This document shows, piece by piece, positions 36,164-43,518 of a DNA stretch of 64,000 nucleotides. This DNA is from DSWT01 sp036845725 (lineage in GTDB: Bacteria > Chloroflexota > Anaerolineae > B4-G1 > SLSP01). How positions within the stretch are numbered: the stretch's first letter is position 1; each line of letters begins with the position of its first letter. Position numbers and translations under genes: made by a program. The stretch is taken from positions 1 to 64,000 of the forward strand of contig DAIUDK010000007.1 in the NCBI GenBank assembly GCA_036845725.1. The letters run 5' to 3'. The notes under the pieces are model-generated. The model made no database searches, had not been told where the DNA came from, and saw only the letters and a program-made list of their open reading frames with translations.

Positions 36164-37099
36164 ATGAATCCACAATTTTCCGTTGTCGCGCCGGTCTACA
36201 ACGAGGAACAACTCGTCGAGAAATTCTATCAGCGCGTCCGTGACGTGATGGAGGGCCTGGGCGAACCCTGGGAGCTGGTGCTCATCAACGACGGCTGCCG
36301 CGACAAGTCGCCGGAGCTGATGGATGCGCTCCACGCGCAAGACCCGGAGCACGTCGTCATCCTCCATTTTGCGCGGAACTTCGGCCACCAGATCGCCATT
36401 ACCGCCGGGATGGACCACGCGCGCGGTGACGCTGTCGTCGTCATCGACTCCGACCTGCAAGACCCGCCGGAGGTCATCCCCGATCTAATCGCCAAGTGGC
36501 GCGAAGGGTACGAAGTCGTCTACGCCGTGCGCGCCGAACGCGAGGGCGAGACGTGGTTCAAGCTTTTCACCGCGCGGCTGTTCTACCGCATCATCCAGGC
36601 GCTCACGGACGTCGTCATCCCGATGGAGGCCGGGGATTTTCGCTTGCTGGATCGCAACGCGCTCGAAGCCCTCAAACGGATGCGCGAGCGCCACCGCTTT
36701 GTGCGCGCGATGGTCTCGTGGATCGGCTTCCGGCAGATCGGCGTACCGTACAAGCGTCACGCCCGCACTGCCGGTGAGACGAAGTACCCGTTCAAGAAGA
36801 TGTTCCGCCTGGCCCTGGACGCGATCACCGGTTTCTCGATCTTCCCGCTCAAACTGGCGCAGTGGTTTGGCGTGGTGGCGGTGGGCGTAGGTGTCCTGCT
36901 GGCGCTCGTCCTATTCATCATCCGGCTTGGCGGCTCCGCGCCATTGGCCGGACAGGGACTCACCGCCAGCTTGGTGCTCTTTATGGGCGGCGTGCAGTTG
37001 CTCGGAATCGGCATCCTCGGCGAATATATCGGCCGCATCTACGACGAAATCCGCGACCGTCCGCTCTACATCGTGCGAGAAATCAAAAGACAAGAATGA
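36164..37099 (+). CDS. GT2 polyprenyl-phosphate glycosyltransferase (DPM1/GtrB-like)
   Basis: The 311-residue protein has a GT-A domain: SVVAPVYNEEQLVEKF, LINDGCRDKS in place of the usual DDGSxD, DSDLQDPPEVIP with the metal-binding DxD, then HARTAGETKYPFKK. Two C-terminal TM helices (about 225-250 and 260-285) follow, as in GtrB/ArnC-type enzymes that load a sugar onto polyprenyl phosphate. It could supply the PMT-type enzyme at 18-21 kb, whose adjacent GT2 is truncated. ATG 36164 follows GAGGTG closely. The stop overlaps the start of a repeat-filled gap. Confidence 0.92.
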   Translation: MNPQFSVVAPVYNEEQLVEKFYQRVRDVMEGLGEPWELVLINDGCRDKSPELMDALHAQDPEHVVILHFARNFGHQIAITAGMDHARGDAVVVIDSDLQDPPEVIPDLIAKWREGYEVVYAVRAEREGETWFKLFTARLFYRIIQALTDVVIPMEAGDFRLLDRNALEALKRMRERHRFVRAMVSWIGFRQIGVPYKRHARTAGETKYPFKKMFRLALDAITGFSIFPLKLAQWFGVVAVGVGVLLALVLFIIRLGGSAPLAGQGLTASLVLFMGGVQLLGIGILGEYIGRIYDEIRDRPLYIVREIKRQE

Positions 37100-37200
37100 G
37101 CGAATGGAGAATGAGCGAATCAAGAATGAACGAATGGAGAATCAGCGAATGGCAAAGCCGAATTCGTTGATTCGCTGATTCTTTCATTCGCCATTCACCA
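37093..37200. repeat. Short-period repeat folded into an inverted repeat
   Basis: Direct repeats of GAATGGAGAATGAGCGAAT type (37093-37150) are followed by complementary words. The core GAATCAGCGAAT (37139-37150) and ATTCGCTGATTC (37170-37181) is a perfect 12-bp inverted repeat, with further CATTCGCCATTCACCATTTGCC words after it. It fills the gap before the xanthine-dehydrogenase-type operon. Confidence 0.8.
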
Positions 37201-37227
37201 TTTGCCATTTAAAACTCGAGGTTACCT

Positions 37228-38658
37228 ATGGCTCTTTGGGACGTTTACTACACTGTAACGAATCTGGATGATGCCGTCCGGCTGCTGCGCGAGCACAAAG
37301 AGAAGGCGCGGATTATGGCCGGCGGCACAGACCTGATCGTGGAGATGCAAAACAAGGCGCGCACACCCTCGGTGCTCATTGATGTGACGCGCGTGGCCGG
37401 CCTGGATGAAATCCGCCTGGGCCACGACGGCCTCATCCACATCGGGCCGATGGTGACGCACGCGCAGGCCGCTGCGTCGCCGTTGCTCCAGGAACAGGCG
37501 CTGCCGCTGGCGCAGGCGTGCTGGTGGGTGGGCGCGCCCGCGCTTCGTAATCGCGGCACCATCGTGGGAAACCTCGTCACCGCGTCTCCTGCCAACGACA
37601 CGATCACCGCCCTGCGCGCGCTGCGGGCGCGGCTCCTCTTGCGCAGCGCCCGAGGCGACCGGACGGTGGCCATCGCCGATTACTACACCGGCGTCCGCCG
37701 CACGTTGATGGAGCCGGATGAGATGGTCATTGACCTGATGTTCGTTCCGTTGACTGCCAACCAACGCGGCGTGTACCTCAAGCTGGGACTGCGCCGCATC
37801 TTGGCGATTGCCGTGACGAACGTCGCTATCGTGTTGACTCTGGACGAAGGCCAAAACGTCAACGGCGCGCGGATTGCCCTGGGTAGCGTCGCGCCGACGA
37901 TCATCCGCACGCCGGAGGCCGAAGCCGCTCTGAAAGGTGCGCCGCTCGACGCCGAACGCATCGTGGAGGCAGCCCGGTTGGCGGCGCAGGCGGCACGGCC
38001 CATCGATGACGTGCGCGGCTCGGCGTGGTTCCGCACCGAGGAAGTAAGCGCGCTCGTCCAACGGGGCCTGGAAGCAATTCTCGCGAACGATCTCCGCCTG
38101 GGCCTGCCCGAACCCGATGCCATGGTCAAGCTATGGGGCAAAACCAAACGCCCGCCCAAGCTGCGCGGCCCGATGATCGCCCACCACACCGGCGGCGACG
38201 AACCGATCCAGTGCGTCGTCAATGGCGAGAACGTCTCCGTGCATGGCGCGAACGGCAAGACGCTGCTCCACATGCTGCGCGACGACCTGGGATTGACCGG
38301 TGCGAAACCCGGCTGCGAGGAGGGCGAATGTGGCGCGTGCACCGTCTGGCTCGACGGCATGGCGACGCTCGCCTGTCTCACGCCCGCTCCGCGCGCCCAT
38401 GGCGCAAGTATCATCACCGTCGAAGGTCTCGACAAAGACGGAGAATTGCATCCGGTGCAGCAGGCCTTTATCGACGAGGACGCCGTCCAATGCGGCTACT
38501 GCACGCCCGGCTTTGTGATGAGCGCCGCCAAGCTGTTGGAAGAGATGCCGCATCCTACCCGTGAGCAGATCAAGACCGCGCTGAGCGGAAATCTCTGCCG
38601 CTGCACCGGCTATTACAAGATCATCCGCGCTGTGGAGAAGGCAGCTGAAAAACGATGA
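37228..38658 (+). CDS. Fused FAD and [2Fe-2S] subunit of a xanthine dehydrogenase-type hydroxylase
   Basis: The 476-residue protein joins two electron-transfer subunits. Residues about 1-285 are the FAD-binding (CoxM/XdhB) part, with MAGGTDLIVEM and GTIVGNLVTASPANDT. Residues about 325-476 are the [2Fe-2S] (CoxS/XdhC) part: GCEEGECGACTVW with Cys363, Cys368 and Cys371 for the first cluster, QCGYCTPGF and LCRCTGYY for the second. The order FAD then FeS is opposite to eukaryotic xanthine dehydrogenase. It passes electrons from the molybdenum site encoded at 40.4 kb. Its last four bases overlap the start of the next gene (ATGA), implying coupled translation. Confidence 0.93.
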   Translation: MALWDVYYTVTNLDDAVRLLREHKEKARIMAGGTDLIVEMQNKARTPSVLIDVTRVAGLDEIRLGHDGLIHIGPMVTHAQAAASPLLQEQALPLAQACWWVGAPALRNRGTIVGNLVTASPANDTITALRALRARLLLRSARGDRTVAIADYYTGVRRTLMEPDEMVIDLMFVPLTANQRGVYLKLGLRRILAIAVTNVAIVLTLDEGQNVNGARIALGSVAPTIIRTPEAEAALKGAPLDAERIVEAARLAAQAARPIDDVRGSAWFRTEEVSALVQRGLEAILANDLRLGLPEPDAMVKLWGKTKRPPKLRGPMIAHHTGGDEPIQCVVNGENVSVHGANGKTLLHMLRDDLGLTGAKPGCEEGECGACTVWLDGMATLACLTPAPRAHGASIITVEGLDKDGELHPVQQAFIDEDAVQCGYCTPGFVMSAAKLLEEMPHPTREQIKTALSGNLCRCTGYYKIIRAVEKAAEKR

Positions 38659-40397
38659 AACGCCGCATTCCCAAGAAGGGCACCGATCAGATCACGCTCT
38701 ATGCCCGCACGTATTACTCGCTGCTGCGCACCACCGACGCGGTGCAGATTCGTACCCTGGAAGAAACGCATATTGCAATGAAATCCCTGCTGCACACTGC
38801 GGCGGGGAAGCAGAAGCCGGACATGTCCGCCTTCATCTACGGCAGCCTGCGCTTGCCGCGTTGCATCTTCGACACCCGCTTGGTCCTGATGGGACAGAGC
38901 GAGGAGGTCTTCCGGCGACGCGGCTATCCTGACGTCGAGTCCTGGCAGCACGTCGCGGCGAAAGCTCGGCGGCGGCCTATGTTCTTCGATGGGAAGGAGA
39001 CCCTGGCGGCCTACATTGCCAGCATCTCCGACGTGGACGATATCGTGCCAACGCTGACGGCGTTCCAGATCGAGTGGAACAAGATGCACGATTTGATCGG
39101 CTTGCAGGCAGGGTTGGGACAGCGTCTGTGCGAGTGGGCGGTAAAGCAAACAAATCCGGATGCGCCCTCCGATACGGCCTTAATGGAGGAAACACGCCAG
39201 GTGCTGCAACTGTCGCCGCGCGATTGGCGACGACTCAGTCAGGTCTGGGAACACGATTTCCCGGAGCTTTTGTGTCGCATCGCGAATCACCGCAAGCGGA
39301 TGGCGGTCAGCCTCCTCGCCGGTTCGCACATCGCCTACCGCCGCGCCACGCAGCAATGGTGGAATCGGGTCAACGAACACATTGATTTCGACCTCTCGGA
39401 ACGACCCACGTACTTCGTCTCCAGCAACACCCACAGCCTGGTCAATATGCTCACAGGATTCGCTCTGCGCCACGAGGATCGTGTATTGGCCCACCTGGAA
39501 TCGGGCGTGGACCCTGTCTTGAGCGCGGAAGCGGAACGTATCCGCCGCCGCGAAGTGCCGAGCAACTGGGCGAATTTCCTGTACTACGTGATGAAGAACT
39601 ACCTCGGCACCAAAGAGGGCGCGGATTTGCGCTCGGCGCGCAAATCTTATGAAACGGCCCACGGTATGACGCGCGTCTCCAGCCAGCACACGTTCGACCT
39701 TGAAGTCCAGGTGATTGAGCTAGGACGGTTGCAGCCTGAAGACGTCGATCCGCGCCTGCAAGATCTGCCCCTGGAGCAATTGCGCGACAGCCGGGCCGTG
39801 ATCCTCAACATCGACTACCCGCTGGGCTTCGCGGCCTACCACTTGCTCACGCGTCTGGCCGTCAACATCGGTGAGCTGCGGGGCGCTTACGTCATCGGCA
39901 AGGCGGCCACCCTCAATGGCCGCATCGGCGATGTGCTCATTCCCAACGTCATCTACGACGAGCATTCCCAAAACACGTACATGTTCGGCAACGTCTTCAC
40001 CGCCAGCGACGTTTCGCCCTACCTGGTCTACGGCGACGTGTTGGACAACCAGCGCGCTATTGCTGTGTGGGGCACATTCTTGCAGAACCGGGCCTACATG
40101 GAAGGCTTTCTCGACGCCGGATACACCGATGTCGAAATGGAAGCCGGCCCGTACCTCTCCGCGCTGTATGAATTCATCCGCCCCCGCCGCTATCCTATCA
40201 ACGAGATCGTCAACCTATACCGCGTCCCCTTCGAAATCGGCGTCCTGCATTACGCTTCGGATACCCCGATGAGCAAGGGCAGGAATCTCGGCGCGCAGAG
40301 CATGTCGTATTTTGGGATGGACCCCACCTACGCCAGCACCGTCGCCGTGCTGCGGCGGATTTTGCAGTTGGAGGGTGGGAAGAAGGAGACACTATGA
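38655..40397 (+). CDS. Uncharacterised protein with nucleosidase/phosphorylase-like C-terminus
   Basis: The 580-residue protein is not recognised as a named family. Residues 1-360 are mostly helical and unplaced. From about residue 370 the order of elements matches the purine-nucleoside phosphorylase / AMP nucleosidase superfamily: a strand VILNIDYPLG, then GKAATLNGRIGDVLIPN, VEMEA (Glu494-Ala497), which corresponds to the ribose-binding MEA/MES motif, and YASDTPMSKGRNLG with Asp536 where AMP nucleosidase has its catalytic SDKPLHGEIK Asp. It overlaps the FAD/FeS gene by ATGA at 38655 and the molybdopterin-subunit gene by ATGA at 40394, so all three are made together. A base-releasing activity feeding the hydroxylase is inferred. 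Confidence 0.75.
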   Translation: MKRRIPKKGTDQITLYARTYYSLLRTTDAVQIRTLEETHIAMKSLLHTAAGKQKPDMSAFIYGSLRLPRCIFDTRLVLMGQSEEVFRRRGYPDVESWQHVAAKARRRPMFFDGKETLAAYIASISDVDDIVPTLTAFQIEWNKMHDLIGLQAGLGQRLCEWAVKQTNPDAPSDTALMEETRQVLQLSPRDWRRLSQVWEHDFPELLCRIANHRKRMAVSLLAGSHIAYRRATQQWWNRVNEHIDFDLSERPTYFVSSNTHSLVNMLTGFALRHEDRVLAHLESGVDPVLSAEAERIRRREVPSNWANFLYYVMKNYLGTKEGADLRSARKSYETAHGMTRVSSQHTFDLEVQVIELGRLQPEDVDPRLQDLPLEQLRDSRAVILNIDYPLGFAAYHLLTRLAVNIGELRGAYVIGKAATLNGRIGDVLIPNVIYDEHSQNTYMFGNVFTASDVSPYLVYGDVLDNQRAIAVWGTFLQNRAYMEGFLDAGYTDVEMEAGPYLSALYEFIRPRRYPINEIVNLYRVPFEIGVLHYASDTPMSKGRNLGAQSMSYFGMDPTYASTVAVLRRILQLEGGKKETL

Positions 40398-42715
40398 AAT
40401 ATAACGTCGTCGGCCAATCCGTTCCACGCATTGACGCCCGCGCGAAGGTGACGGGCGACGCGCCGTATCCCGGCGATTTCGTGATGGACGGAATGCTGTA
40501 CATGAAGCTGCTGTTCGCCGGACGGCCCCATGCGCGCGTGCTGCGCGTCGATACGACGGTGGCGGAGGCGCTGCCCGGTGTCGTCGCGGTGTTCACGTCG
40601 CTGGATGTGCCGGTGAATGAGTACGGGTTGCAATATGCCGACCAGCCGGTGCTGGTTGGACCTCCCCTCCCTTCCGTCCCCCCCATAGGGGGGGAGACAG
40701 TCCCCACCAGTGGGGGAAAACCAGTCTCCCCTAGTGGCGCAGAACCAGTCCCCCCCCCCTCGGGGGGGATTAAGGGGGGGCGCGACGTCGTGCGCTTTAT
40801 CGGCGACCAAATCGCCGCCGTCGTCGCGGAGACGGAGGAGATTGCCGCCCGCGCGGTGGGACTGCTCGCCGTCGAATACGAAGACCTGCCCGTCATCTCC
40901 GACCCGCGCGACGCGCTCAAGCCGGATGCGCCGCGCCTGCACCCGTCCTACCCCGGCATCGACATCCACCCGGAACTGGTCTTCGATGGCAACGTCGCCT
41001 CCCGCCACCGCATCAACCACGGCGACGTGGACGCGGCGCTGGAACAGGCCGCCGTCGTCGTCGAGGCTGAGTATGAGATTCCCGGTCAGGAGCACGCCTA
41101 CTTGCAGCCGGAGGCCGGTCTGGGCTACATCGACGAAGAAGGCCGTGTGACGGTCATCGTCGCCGGGCAGTGGACGCATGAGGACCAGGCGCAGATCGCG
41201 CACGCGCTGGCGCTGCCGGAAGAGCAGGTGCGCGTGATCTACCCCGCGATTGGCGGCGCGTTCGGCGGGCGCGAGGATATGTCCGTGCAAATCGTGCTGG
41301 CGCTGGCGGCGTATCGCCTGCAACGCCCGGTGAAAATCGTATGGAGTCGCCGGGAGTCTATCGTGGGACATCACAAGCGTCACCGCGTCTTCGCCCGCGC
41401 GCGCTGGGCCGCCGCCGAGGATGGGACGCTGCTGGCGGCGGAAACGGAAGTCATCGCCGATGCTGGGGCCTACGTCTACACGACAAACAAGGTGATGGGC
41501 AACTTGCTGTTGACTGTCAACGGGCCGTACCGCATCCCCAACGTTAAAACTGAAGTGCTCGGCGTCTACACCAACAATATCCCCGGCGGCGCGTTTCGCG
41601 GATTTGGCGCGCCGCAGGGCAACTTCATCGCCGAATCGCAGATGAACAAGCTGGCCGAGGCGCTGTATCTGGACCCGGTGGAGTTTCGCCTGCGCAACCT
41701 GATCCGCAGCGGCGAGCCGATGCCCTGGGGGCGGCCCTTGTCCGATGACGCGCGGGGTTTGCAACAGTCCCTTATTGCGGTGGCGGAAGCTTTGGGCTGG
41801 GAACGGGATAACGACGGTTGGCGTGCCCCCAAAACTGAACACGGGCACGGCGTCGGGGTCGCCCTGGGGTTCAAAAATATCGGTTATTCGTTTGGTTACC
41901 AGGAGAACGCCTGGGCGGCTGTTGAATTGTGCGGCACGACGGAGATTGAGAAAGCTATTGTCTACGCAGCCAGCTCCGACGTCGGCCAGGGAACACGCAC
42001 CGTTATCTGCCAGATGGCGGCGGAGGCGCTGGCGCTGCCCTTCGAGAAGGTGCGGCTGGAGGGAATGGACACGGCGATTACCGGCAGCGCGGGATCGTGC
42101 TCGGCCTCGCGGATGACGTTTATGATCGGCAACGCGGTGCGCGGCGCGGCGGCAGCAGCATTGGAGAAATGGCGCGCCGAGGAACGCCCCGCCAAAGCGG
42201 AATACACCTATCTCGCGCCCAAAACCACGCAGATCGACGCGCAGACCGGCTACGGCGATCCTAACTTCGCCTACGGCTATGTCGCCATTGCCGCCGAAGT
42301 CGTCGTCGATATGTTGACTGGCGTGTGTACGTATCCCAAAATTGCCTGCGCCAACGATGTGGGGCAGGCGATCAACCCGCGTCTGTTGGAGGGGCAGATT
42401 GAGGGCGGCGTCATCCAGGCGCTCGGGTGGGCCACCACCGAGCATTTCATCGAGCGTGATGGCTATCCGCTGACCAGCACGCTCAGTACGTACCTGATCC
42501 CCACCATCGAGGATATCCCGCAGCGCCTTATCCCAATCATCATCGAAAACGCGGAACAGAACGGGCCGTGGGGCGCACGCGGCATGGCCGAGATGCCCTT
42601 TATCGCCGTGGCTTCCGCTCTGCAGCACGCCCTGCGCAACGCGACCGGCGTGTGGCATAACCGCTTCCCGTTTACCACGGAGCGCGTCCTGCGCGGATTG
42701 AAAGGCAAGGAGTAG
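40394..42715 (+). CDS. xdhA: Molybdopterin-binding subunit of a xanthine dehydrogenase-type hydroxylase
   Basis: The 773-residue large subunit has the family landmarks GGAFGGREDMSVQ, GGAFRGFGAPQGN, DVGQGTRT, GSAGSCSASRM and the catalytic Glu733 in GARGMAEMPF. It binds Mo-pterin cytosine dinucleotide and hydroxylates a heterocycle or aldehyde; purine is the inferred substrate from the yge-type neighbours. Residues 90-129 are a foreign-looking Pro/Gly/Ser-rich stretch encoded by an in-frame palindromic GC-tract element, sitting where other members go directly from the ADQPVLA strand to V-R-x-x-G-D/E-x-x-A. ATG 40394 overlaps the preceding stop. The nicotinate or aldehyde dehydrogenase relatives cannot be excluded. 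Confidence 0.9.
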   Translation: MKYNVVGQSVPRIDARAKVTGDAPYPGDFVMDGMLYMKLLFAGRPHARVLRVDTTVAEALPGVVAVFTSLDVPVNEYGLQYADQPVLVGPPLPSVPPIGGETVPTSGGKPVSPSGAEPVPPPSGGIKGGRDVVRFIGDQIAAVVAETEEIAARAVGLLAVEYEDLPVISDPRDALKPDAPRLHPSYPGIDIHPELVFDGNVASRHRINHGDVDAALEQAAVVVEAEYEIPGQEHAYLQPEAGLGYIDEEGRVTVIVAGQWTHEDQAQIAHALALPEEQVRVIYPAIGGAFGGREDMSVQIVLALAAYRLQRPVKIVWSRRESIVGHHKRHRVFARARWAAAEDGTLLAAETEVIADAGAYVYTTNKVMGNLLLTVNGPYRIPNVKTEVLGVYTNNIPGGAFRGFGAPQGNFIAESQMNKLAEALYLDPVEFRLRNLIRSGEPMPWGRPLSDDARGLQQSLIAVAEALGWERDNDGWRAPKTEHGHGVGVALGFKNIGYSFGYQENAWAAVELCGTTEIEKAIVYAASSDVGQGTRTVICQMAAEALALPFEKVRLEGMDTAITGSAGSCSASRMTFMIGNAVRGAAAAALEKWRAEERPAKAEYTYLAPKTTQIDAQTGYGDPNFAYGYVAIAAEVVVDMLTGVCTYPKIACANDVGQAINPRLLEGQIEGGVIQALGWATTEHFIERDGYPLTSTLSTYLIPTIEDIPQRLIPIIIENAEQNGPWGARGMAEMPFIAVASALQHALRNATGVWHNRFPFTTERVLRGLKGKE
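40661..40780. repeat. In-frame 120-base palindromic GC-tract element inside xdhA
   Basis: Exactly 40 codons are composed of C-tracts and G-tracts arranged as successive hairpins: CCCCCCCATAGGGGGGG near 40678-40693, CCCCACCAGTGGGG near 40702-40715, and CCCCTCGGGGGGG near 40757-40767. Repeated linkers AACCAGTC link them. The element ends with GGATTAAGGGGGGG. Its length is a multiple of three and it contains no stop in this frame. Confidence 0.85.
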
Positions 42716-42766
42716 GAAGTAAGGAGTAAGAAAATCGATCTTTCCTACTCCCTACTCCATACTCCT
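42709..42766. repeat. Inverted repeat spanning the xdhA stop codon
   Basis: GGAGTAGGAAG (42709-42719, containing the TAG stop) and its near-complement CTTTCCTACTCC (42740-42751) flank a short loop. Extra copies of CTACTCC/ATACTCC follow up to the nadD start at 42768. Confidence 0.8.
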
Positions 42767-42767
42767 A

Positions 42768-43373
42768 ATGAACACATCACGTTTCGGCATCCTCGGCGGC
42801 TCCTTCGATCCTCCGCACTACGGACATCTGGCCCTGGCGGAGACAGCGCGCGTGCAACTGGAACTGTCGCGTGTCCTGTTCGTTCCGGCCGGCGAACCGC
42901 CGCACAAACGCAACCGGCCAATGTCCTCTGCCGAGGATCGCACTGCGATGACCGCCGCCGCCATTGCGGATAATCCCGCCTTCGAACTCTCCCGCGTGGA
43001 CCTCGAACGCCCTGGCCCGCACTATACGGTGGAGATGTTAGCCTTGCTGCGAGTACAGTCTCCTGAGGTTGCCGAGTGGTTTTTCCTGCTCGGTGAAGAC
43101 GCGCTCCGCGACCTGCCCCTCTGGCGCGATCCCCAGGGCATCCTGGAGCAAGCGTCGCTGGCGGTGATGCCGCGGATGGGCCAGCACGTCGACCTGGCCG
43201 AACTCGTCGCAGCGCTGCCACCTCTGGCGGAACGGCTGGTATGCCTTGACATCCCGCCGGTCGATTTCTCCGCCACTGACCTGCGCCGCCGCGTCCGTGA
43301 GGGCCTGCCCCTGCGCTACCTCGTCCCTCCACCCGTCGAGGCCTACATCCACGCGCACGGACTCTACCGGTAA
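42768..43373 (+). CDS. nadD: Nicotinate-nucleotide adenylyltransferase
   Basis: The 201-residue enzyme transfers AMP from ATP to nicotinate mononucleotide in NAD synthesis. GILGGSFDPPHYGHLALAE carries the nucleotidyltransferase HxGH motif. FSATDLRRRVREG is the C-terminal ISSTxIR-type motif, and FLLGEDALRDLPLWRDP is typical of NadD. Length is normal. ATG 42768 lies just after the xdhA-end repeat and no strong Shine-Dalgarno is seen except the ACTCCT-rich opposite strand, so translation may depend on the upstream transcript. Functionally it is a housekeeping gene independent of the purine cluster. Confidence 0.94.
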   Translation: MNTSRFGILGGSFDPPHYGHLALAETARVQLELSRVLFVPAGEPPHKRNRPMSSAEDRTAMTAAAIADNPAFELSRVDLERPGPHYTVEMLALLRVQSPEVAEWFFLLGEDALRDLPLWRDPQGILEQASLAVMPRMGQHVDLAELVAALPPLAERLVCLDIPPVDFSATDLRRRVREGLPLRYLVPPPVEAYIHAHGLYR

Positions 43374-43374
43374 A

Positions 43375-43450
43375 TGGGCAAATGGGCGAATCAGCGAGTG
43401 AGCAAGAATCATCCTGTTCCGTACTTCTTACTTCCTACCTATTTCTCATT
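43375..43450. repeat. Repeat-word region after nadD
   Basis: The region holds AAATGGGCAAATGGGCGAATCAGCGAGTGAGC-type direct repeats, then TACTTCTTACTTCCTACC, whose complement contains the TAGGAAGTAAG word seen at 29.0 and 42.7 kb. It also shares CGAATCAGCGA with the repeat at 37.1 kb. Confidence 0.6.
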
Positions 43451-43518
43451 CCCCATCTTTGTGGTACATTTGGGGCAGCCTGGCAATCAGGCAATTCTTT
43501 AGTGGGAGAACGCGTACA

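Noticed and set aside
40661..40780. CRISPR-like repeat array
   Set aside because: Units are GC-tract hairpins without constant repeats and unique spacers, and they are translated in frame within xdhA.
40328..42658. Long open frame (776 codons) on the minus strand opposite xdhA
   Set aside because: It is an antisense shadow in GC-rich sequence. The plus-strand product has all molybdopterin-subunit motifs, whereas the minus product has no recognisable domain and an Arg/His/Asp-rich composition.
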